Origin: an uncultured Cytophagaceae bacterium
GTDB taxonomy: Bacteria; Bacteroidota; Bacteroidia; Cytophagales; Spirosomataceae
Length of the DNA: 11,149 nt
Assembly: GCA_903960725.1 (NCBI GenBank)
Contig: CAJCBY010000345.1
Coordinates: forward strand, 1 to 11,149
Reading direction: 5' to 3'
Each line of letters starts with the position of its first letter. The stretch's first letter is position 1. A program made the translations under genes and the position numbers. The notes beneath the pieces are model-generated. The model saw only the letters and a list, made by a program, of their open reading frames with translations, was not told the origin of the DNA and searched no databases. Positions 6,951-11,149 of this stretch are shown here, in pieces.

Positions 6951-7840
6951 TTTGCTTTCATCCAAGTAATTAAACGATCGAACCACAAGTCCCCACTTGT
7001 GGTTTTATTGTTTAGTCCAAAACCGTGACCACCTTTTGCATATACATGTAAATCAACAGGGACTTTGTTTGCAGTTAATCGTTCAGCATATAACAAGGAG
7101 TTTTTTAAAGGAACAGCAGTATCATCTGAGGCATGAACAATAAATGCCTTAGGCGTCTGAGCCGTTACTTGTTCCTCATTAGAGAACAAAGCTAATTCCT
7201 CCTCTGTAGGATTCTTTCCTAATAAACTTTGTTTACTTCCTCCATGGCCAAAAGGACGCATGGATATAACTGGATACAATAAGATCGAAAAATCAGGCCT
7301 TAAATTAGCGCCAGATAGTGATCCAGTATAGTCTTTATTGAAATGGGTAGAAGCTGTTGCGGCTAAGTGCCCTCCTGCAGAGAAGCCCATGATACCAACT
7401 TTGGCAGGATCAATCTTCCATTTTGCTGCATTAGTACGAACCAAGGCAATCGCAGCTTGCGCATCTTGTAGTGGAGCATACTTCTTCTCGACTTGAGCTG
7501 AATCAGCGGGTAGACGATAATATAATACCAAAGCTGACACGCCTATCTCGTTAAATTTAGCTGCAATATCATAACCCTCATGTGACGAAGCTAAAATTCG
7601 ATAACCACCCCCAGGACAAATCACAACACACGATTGCGGATTTTTGGACGCAGGAGCTGGAAAGAAACGATACGTGGGAACACTTACGTCTGAAATCCGC
7701 TCAATTCCATCTGCTCCTTTGTTGGCTTTTTGTTTGTTAGCTACGGGCTTACTATTGGGTATGCCAGCAGGATAAAGCGGAAGATAATCTTGTGCCATAA
7801 GAGGAGAGGCAAAAAGGAAGATGAGGATAAATTTTTTCAT
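6938..7840 (-). CDS. Secreted alpha/beta-hydrolase esterase (BD-FAE / acetyl-xylan-esterase-like)
   Basis: A 300-residue exported hydrolase, probably a carbohydrate or xenobiotic ester hydrolase. Residues 1-17 (MKKFILIFLFASPLMAQ) are a signal peptide with no lipobox, so it is periplasmic or secreted. The oxyanion-hole motif PGGGY is at 76-80, the nucleophile elbow GFSAGGHLAA has Ser154, the acid is likely Asp240 in HASDDTAVP, and His272 lies in GGHGFG; the catalytic triad is complete. This motif set matches the Bacteroidota esterase group that removes acetyl or feruloyl groups from plant polysaccharides, but related enzymes act on other esters. Its start overlaps the stop of the DMT transporter gene (ATGA), which suggests translational coupling. 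It is the last gene of a run starting at rimM or earlier. Its 3' end overlaps the convergent permease by 13 bases. Fold and triad are firm; substrate is inferred. Confidence 0.9.
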   Translation of the reverse strand: MKKFILIFLFASPLMAQDYLPLYPAGIPNSKPVANKQKANKGADGIERISDVSVPTYRFFPAPASKNPQSCVVICPGGGYRILASSHEGYDIAAKFNEIGVSALVLYYRLPADSAQVEKKYAPLQDAQAAIALVRTNAAKWKIDPAKVGIMGFSAGGHLAATASTHFNKDYTGSLSGANLRPDFSILLYPVISMRPFGHGGSKQSLLGKNPTEEELALFSNEEQVTAQTPKAFIVHASDDTAVPLKNSLLYAERLTANKVPVDLHVYAKGGHGFGLNNKTTSGDLWFDRLITWMKANQLL

Positions 7841-8751
7841 GAGGTTGAGGACTTTTCGGTAGTAATTAACAAAACAGCTGATAATATCAAACTACTTGCG
7901 AACAACAATATACTACTTAAAGACTCACCTAGAATAATATTACCTAAAAACAACGCAATTATTGGATTTACATAGGTATACGTAGAGACCAAAGTCGCAT
8001 CTAAAGCCTTTGATAAATAACCAAATAATCCAAAACCCAACATGGAGCCTATAAGCGCTAAATAAATAAATACATAAATTGCTTTAGCAGGAATACCAGA
8101 TAAAAGGACGGATTGAGCATCCCCTCTAAACAAAGCTATTATCAATAAAATAAGCCCCCCTGTTGTCATTTGAATCCCACAAACCTGCGTAAAATGATAG
8201 GTATTTGCTTTCATAAATTGAATATAAAAGACCCCTAGATTCCACGCTAAAACTGCTATCAATAAGAAACCCATTCCTTTGTAAAAGTCAATTTCTCTCC
8301 CTGGAATTGCTAAATTCTTTTGGGATGCTAATAAGATGATTCCAACAAAGCCAATTAAGGTTCCAATTAATTTACGATTACTCGGTTTTCGTCCTGATAT
8401 CCAGAAAAATAGGACTAATAACAAAGGCCCAAAAGCCATAAAAACAGACGATAAACCCGAAGGGATAGTTAAGCCTGCTAAGGCCATGCAACCATTGCCT
8501 AATGTAATTAACAAAACACCGGCTAGAAGGTGCACTTTCCAATGTTCAAAAGATAACGTCTTCCAATGTCCACCTAAAATTGACCAAGCTAAAAAAAGCA
8601 CGCCAGCGACTAAATTCCTGGAAAAGGATATAACTAAAGGAGGTAAATAATCCAACAGAATTCGGACACTCAGAAAGGTGCTCCCCCAAATAAGGTAAAG
8701 ACCACCTAGCGCTAACAACGTAACCAGCGATACCGATTCCTTTTTGTTCAT
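7837..8751 (-). CDS. EamA/DMT-family inner-membrane transporter
   Basis: A 304-residue drug/metabolite transporter with two EamA repeats, about residues 12-141 and 155-296, and about ten hydrophobic helices. Family marks are LYLIWGSTFLSVRILLDYLP in TM1 (as in YedA/RhaT-like proteins), RNLVAG in TM2, and YTYVNPIIALFLGNIILGE near the end of the second repeat. Family members usually export amino acids or other small metabolites, but specificity varies widely and cannot be read here. The gene begins 1 base after the trmD stop and its own stop overlaps the esterase start, so it is translated from the rimM-trmD transcript and coupled to the esterase. Length and topology are normal. A full-length start with TM1 intact supports the ATG at 8751. 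Confidence 0.93.
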   Translation of the reverse strand: MNKKESVSLVTLLALGGLYLIWGSTFLSVRILLDYLPPLVISFSRNLVAGVLFLAWSILGGHWKTLSFEHWKVHLLAGVLLITLGNGCMALAGLTIPSGLSSVFMAFGPLLLVLFFWISGRKPSNRKLIGTLIGFVGIILLASQKNLAIPGREIDFYKGMGFLLIAVLAWNLGVFYIQFMKANTYHFTQVCGIQMTTGGLILLIIALFRGDAQSVLLSGIPAKAIYVFIYLALIGSMLGFGLFGYLSKALDATLVSTYTYVNPIIALFLGNIILGESLSSILLFASSLILSAVLLITTEKSSTS

Positions 8752-8752
8752 C

Positions 8753-9427
8753 TTAATCTAATAAATCTGGTCTTCTAGTCTGCGTACGTAATACAGCTTG
8801 CTCATGACGCCACTCCTCAATCTTCTTTTCGTGACCTGACAATAAAACCTCTGGAACATCCATTCCATCAAAACTAGCTGGACGTGTATAGACAGGAGGT
8901 GCTAATAATCCATCTTGGAATGAATCCGTCAAAGCAGAACTTTCATCCCCTATCGCACCTGGAATCAAACGGATGATGGCATCAGCCGTAACAGCGGCAG
9001 CTAATTCACCACCAGACAACACATAGTCACCTATGGAAATCTCCTTCGTCACATACTTTTCCCGTATGCGCTCATCGATTCCTTTGTAATGACCACAAAT
9101 AAATAACAAATTTTCGCCTAGACTTAATTGATTAACTAACCCTTGTTTTAAGACAATTCCATCCGGACTAAAATAGATGATTTCATCATAATTACGCTCC
9201 GCTTTTAAAAACTCAATGCACTTCGATAATGGCTCTACGGCCATCACCATACCAGCACCTCCACCAAAAGGATAATCATCCACTTGCTTGTGCTTCTTCT
9301 CAGAAAAATTGTGTAAGTCATGAAATACTACTTCCACTAGCCCTGCTTTAGCGGCACGCGCACAGATAGAATGCTCAAAAAAGCTATTCATTAAAGCCGG
9401 GACTACTGAAATAATATCAATCCGCAT
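8753..9427 (-). CDS. trmD: tRNA (guanine37-N1)-methyltransferase TrmD
   Basis: TrmD uses S-adenosylmethionine to methylate G37 next to the anticodon of tRNAs reading CUN, CCN and CGG, preventing +1 frameshifting. The 224-residue protein has the SPOUT trefoil-knot motifs: SPDG (87-90), [10 protein letters not shown] (111-120) and [11 protein letters not shown] (131-141). Residues equivalent to the E. coli catalytic pair Arg154 and Asp169 are present as Arg153 (IIRLIPG) and Asp168 (TDSF). The early [12 protein letters not shown] motif and the C-terminal [12 protein letters not shown]...RRPDLL helix are also present. It is shorter than the E. coli enzyme at the C-terminus, which I believe is normal for this phylum. 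The start overlaps the end of rimM by 11 bases. The usual follower rplS is not downstream; a DMT transporter is. Confidence 0.98.
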   Translation of the reverse strand: MRIDIISVVPALMNSFFEHSICARAAKAGLVEVVFHDLHNFSEKKHKQVDDYPFGGGAGMVMAVEPLSKCIEFLKAERNYDEIIYFSPDGIVLKQGLVNQLSLGENLLFICGHYKGIDERIREKYVTKEISIGDYVLSGGELAAAVTADAIIRLIPGAIGDESSALTDSFQDGLLAPPVYTRPASFDGMDVPEVLLSGHEKKIEEWRHEQAVLRTQTRRPDLLD

Positions 9428-9953
9428 CTTCTTGGGTGTAAACTTCTAATAAACCATCAGGTAAAATACTGTGCACGATTTGATTCTTCTTATCCACTTT
9501 CGGTATGATCGCATCGATTAAAGGAATTAAGACTTCATGGCTTTGGTAAATCATGACCACCACATCTTGCGCACCAGTACTATAAATCTCCTTCACTGTA
9601 CCTAATTCACCTAGATTCGCATCAACCACTTGGTATCCGATGACCTCGTGGTAATAAAATTGATCATCTTTTAACTTTGGCAAAGCCGATAACGGCAAAA
9701 AGACCTTCAAGCCCACTAATTCCTTTGTAGCATCTAAGGAGCTAATCCCCTCTAATGTGATCAGATTCAGATTATCACGAATCTGAATATCCTCCACGAA
9801 ATAAGGAACCATCTCATTTCCTTGTTGTAAGAAAATAGCATCTAGATCGTCATACTCATAGGGATCATCTACGTCCAAATAGAGGTGAAAAGCGCCTTTT
9901 AAACCGTGCGGTTTAGAAAGGGTTCCTAATTCGAAATATTCAGTCTTTGCCAT
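9417..9953 (-). CDS. rimM: Ribosome maturation factor RimM
   Basis: RimM binds ribosomal protein S19 and assists late assembly of the 30S head. The 178-residue protein has the N-terminal RimM barrel with the [13 protein letters not shown] motif at about residues 10-22, and a C-terminal PRC-barrel with [20 protein letters not shown], the core motif [13 protein letters not shown] (about 142-154) and the closing LPDGLLEVY. Length is normal. The gene follows rpsP by 64 bases, with a terminator-like hairpin in between whose U-run ends 7 bases before the start codon; there is therefore no room for a conventional ribosome binding site other than the U-run itself. It overlaps trmD by 11 bases, indicating one transcript. 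Expression probably depends on read-through from rpsP, since no consensus promoter box was found in the gap. Confidence 0.97.
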   Translation of the reverse strand: MAKTEYFELGTLSKPHGLKGAFHLYLDVDDPYEYDDLDAIFLQQGNEMVPYFVEDIQIRDNLNLITLEGISSLDATKELVGLKVFLPLSALPKLKDDQFYYHEVIGYQVVDANLGELGTVKEIYSTGAQDVVVMIYQSHEVLIPLIDAIIPKVDKKNQIVHSILPDGLLEVYTQEDAD

Positions 9954-9959
9954 AGGTAC

Positions 9960-10002
9960 AAAAAAAAATCATACAAACTTGAGAACAAATTTGTATGATT
10001 TT
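9960..10002 (-). terminator. Intrinsic terminator or attenuator between rpsP and rimM
   Basis: A perfect 13-bp inverted repeat, AAAATCATACAAA (9965-9977) and TTTGTATGATTTT (9990-10002), has a 12-base loop. On the minus strand it is followed directly by a run of U; with the arm end this gives nine consecutive Us at 9968-9960. It starts 15 bases after the rpsP stop. The stem is AT-rich, so termination is likely partial, which would set S16 above RimM/TrmD. A U-poor tail on the plus strand makes it mainly a minus-strand signal. Confidence 0.75.
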
Positions 10003-10017
10003 AAATAAAATCAAAAA

Positions 10018-10725
10018 TTATTCAGCTGCTGGAGCTTCCTCTGCTGCTTCTTCAGCTGCTGGAGCTTCCTCTGCTGCTTCTTCTGCTGCTGGAGCTTCTT
10101 CAACTGCTTCTTCTGCTACTGGAGCCTCTTCAGCTACCTCTGCTACTACTGATTCCTCAACTGCAGCAGGAGCCTCAGCTACTATCTCGTCAACTTCTAC
10201 ACCAGTCGCTTCTTCTTCCGCTTCGTTGATAGCTTCTACTACGCTAGCTACTAAAGCCTCTTCTGCTACTTTATTTTTTGCTGCAATATTTTCAGCACGA
10301 GTGCTAGATACTTTAGCTTCAGCCTCTAAACGAGCCGCTTTAGACTTCGCCTTAGACTGTTGTAATGTACTTGCTTTCGTTTGAATAGATATCTCTTTCT
10401 CTGCTTTCCAAGCCTCGAACTTAGCATCAGCTTGTTCTTGCGTGATCGCACCTTTATTAACACCTACTTGTAAGTGTTTCGCATACATGATTCCTTTATA
10501 AGAAAGGATTGCACGAACAGTGTCAGTTGGCTGAGCACCGTTCAATACCCATTGGATTGCTTGTTTCTCGTTTAAAACGACAGTTGCTGGGTTGGTGTTA
10601 GGGTTGTATGTTCCGATTTTTTCTACAAAACGTCCGTCACGTGGTGCACGAGCATCCGCAACTACTACATCGAACATTGCTAACTTTTTGCGTCCGCGAC
10701 GCGCTAATCTGATTTTAACAGCCAT
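10018..10725 (-). CDS. rpsP: 30S ribosomal protein S16 with long repetitive acidic C-terminal extension
   Basis: S16 is a 30S assembly protein. The core is residues 1 to about 82: [14 protein letters not shown], then [25 protein letters not shown] and [19 protein letters not shown], all typical. Residues from about 83 to 235 are an extension: first a basic-acidic helical part ([34 protein letters not shown]), then an Ala/Glu/Pro-rich tail that ends in a 10-residue repeat, [10 protein letters not shown], in three copies from residue 201 (the first has [10 protein letters not shown]) plus a final APAAE. Most bacterial S16 proteins have 80-90 residues; Bacteroidota S16 are commonly extended, but 235 is long by my recollection. 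The gene has its own consensus promoter, a leader hairpin and a downstream terminator, and heads rimM-trmD. The function of the tail is unknown. Confidence 0.97.
   Translation of the reverse strand: MAVKIRLARRGRKKLAMFDVVVADARAPRDGRFVEKIGTYNPNTNPATVVLNEKQAIQWVLNGAQPTDTVRAILSYKGIMYAKHLQVGVNKGAITQEQADAKFEAWKAEKEISIQTKASTLQQSKAKSKAARLEAEAKVSSTRAENIAAKNKVAEEALVASVVEAINEAEEEATGVEVDEIVAEAPAAVEESVVAEVAEEAPVAEEAVEEAPAAEEAAEEAPAAEEAAEEAPAAE
10021..10140 (-). repeat. 30-bp in-frame tandem repeat inside rpsP
   Basis: Four head-to-tail units of 30 bp encode the 10-residue repeats of the S16 tail. Units at 10021-10050 and 10051-10080 are identical base for base; 10081-10110 differs at a few positions and 10111-10140 is more diverged. 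The gradient of identity towards the 3' end of the gene suggests recent duplication by slippage or unequal recombination. Every unit is a multiple of three bases, so copy-number change keeps the frame. It is not a CRISPR array, having no spacers. Confidence 0.9.
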
Positions 10726-10740
10726 TAGATATGGGTTTGT

Positions 10741-10757
10741 GAGGGATCTCGTCCCCC
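10741..10757 (-). promoter_or_regulatory. GC-rich hairpin in the rpsP 5' leader
   Basis: On the minus strand GGGGGA (10757-10752) pairs with UCCCUC (10746-10741) around the loop CGAGA, giving 6 bp including one G-U pair. It lies about 15 bases before the rpsP ATG and downstream of the predicted transcription start, in an otherwise AT-rich leader. Ribosomal-protein leaders often carry such structures for feedback control, so an autoregulatory role is possible but unproven. Confidence 0.4.
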
Positions 10758-10775
10758 GGGTTTATAAATAGTCTG

Positions 10776-10806
10776 CAAAATTAAACTATTTTGCTTTCAT
10801 TTCAAA
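10776..10806 (-). promoter_or_regulatory. Consensus Bacteroidota promoter for rpsP
   Basis: On the minus strand a -33 box TTTG (10806-10803) is followed, after exactly 19 bases, by a -7 box TAATTTTG (10783-10776). Both match the Bacteroidota housekeeping consensus (TTTG, 19-21 bases, TAnnTTTG). Transcription should start near 10770, giving a leader of about 45 bases that includes the 10741-10757 hairpin. The -33 box lies only about a dozen bases beyond the presumed 3' end of the RNase P RNA. Confidence 0.75.
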
Positions 10807-10817
10807 CAAAGAAATAG

Positions 10818-11149
10818 AGAAAATAAACCGATAAGCCGAATTCTGTCGGTGGTTACCCACCGTCCTATCATTTATCTTCGATAAACATCACTGTTTACCT
10901 GTAGCAATCTACCCGCTAGCATCGGACGAGCCACCCTTTTGTCTTGCGACAGCTAGCCTATTTGATCTTGCAACGCGTGAGGTTTACCTATGCCTGTTTT
11001 GTCACCAAACCAGCGGTGGGCTCTTACCCCACCTTTTCACCCTTACCCGAAGGCGGTAATTTTCTGTGGCACTTGCTGTTGAATCCGAAGATCCCCCTTC
11101 CAGTTAAGAAGCACGCCGCTCTATGTTGTTCGGACTTTCCTCTTTAAAA
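10818..11149 (-). ncRNA. rnpB: RNase P RNA (class A), 5' end outside window
   Basis: This is the catalytic RNA that matures tRNA 5' ends. On the minus strand the universally conserved blocks occur in order: GAGGAAAGTCCG (P4 5' strand, 11142-11131), GCCACAGAAA (11070-11061), the block AAGGGTGAAAAGGTGGGG continuing to AGAGCCCACC (11044-11015), GGTAGATTGCTA (10913-10902), ATAAATGATAGGACG (10875-10861), and the 3' block CGACAGAATTCGGCTTATCGG-like sequence at 10848-10828. About 50-60 bases before the P4 strand (P1-P3) are beyond the window edge. The 3' end is placed near 10818 by the position of the final block and is approximate. No terminator hairpin follows it. An open frame on the opposite strand over this RNA is spurious. 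Confidence 0.96.

Noticed and set aside
7730..7975. Plus-strand open frame across the esterase-transporter junction
   Set aside because: Overlaps two well-supported minus-strand genes and has no family signature.
8336..8650. Plus-strand open frame of 104 codons
   Set aside because: Antisense shadow of the DMT transporter, which has clear EamA features.
10021..10140. CRISPR-like direct repeats
   Set aside because: Units are head to tail without spacers, in frame, and encode the S16 tail.
9995..10384. Plus-strand open frame rich in Ala and Ser
   Set aside because: It is the antisense of the repetitive rpsP tail; its composition follows from the GCT-type repeats and it has no recognisable domain.
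10944..11147. Plus-strand open frame of 67 codons
   Set aside because: It lies wholly within the minus-strand RNase P RNA, whose conserved blocks explain the sequence.

Overview
The window is a chromosomal segment from a member of the Bacteroidota, most likely a Cytophagales-type organism; the genus cannot be fixed from the sequence. The evidence is a SusC/SusD outer-membrane pair, an ECF sigma factor of the type found beside such pairs, AT-rich start regions without Shine-Dalgarno sequences, promoter boxes of the TTTG / TAnnTTTG type, and an S16 protein with a long acidic tail. No mobile element, CRISPR array or tRNA was seen.

Left part (1-5312, all minus strand): transcription runs from an ECF sigma factor (4743-5312) through a 229-base spacer into susC (1484-4513) and then susD (1-1472, cut by the window edge). 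The usual FecR anti-sigma gene is missing and SusC has no N-terminal signalling (STN) domain. The spacer is not empty. It can fold into an H-type pseudoknot (4537-4589) just ahead of susC, contains a second nested inverted repeat (4648-4694), and holds a short open frame (4527-4661) lying exactly where FecR would normally sit. The pair should import an oligomer or complex nutrient across the outer membrane; the substrate cannot be read from the sequence.

Middle part (5313-6950): a divergent intergenic region carries two abutting LacI-type operators (5424-5449) between the sigma gene and a plus-strand APC-family amino acid permease (5553-6950). A -7 promoter box follows the operators on the permease side. 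The permease converges on, and overlaps by 13 bases, the end of the next minus-strand gene.

Right part (6938-11149, all minus strand): RNase P RNA (5' end outside the window), then a consensus promoter, rpsP with a repeat-built acidic extension, an intrinsic terminator-like hairpin, rimM, trmD, an EamA/DMT transporter and a secreted alpha/beta-hydrolase esterase. From rimM to the esterase every junction is an overlap or a 1-base gap, so two accessory genes appear to be co-transcribed behind housekeeping ribosome and tRNA maturation genes. rplS, which follows trmD in many bacteria, is not there.

The most interesting material is regulatory: the structured sigma-susC spacer, the tandem operators, the rpsP leader hairpin and the rpsP-rimM attenuator.
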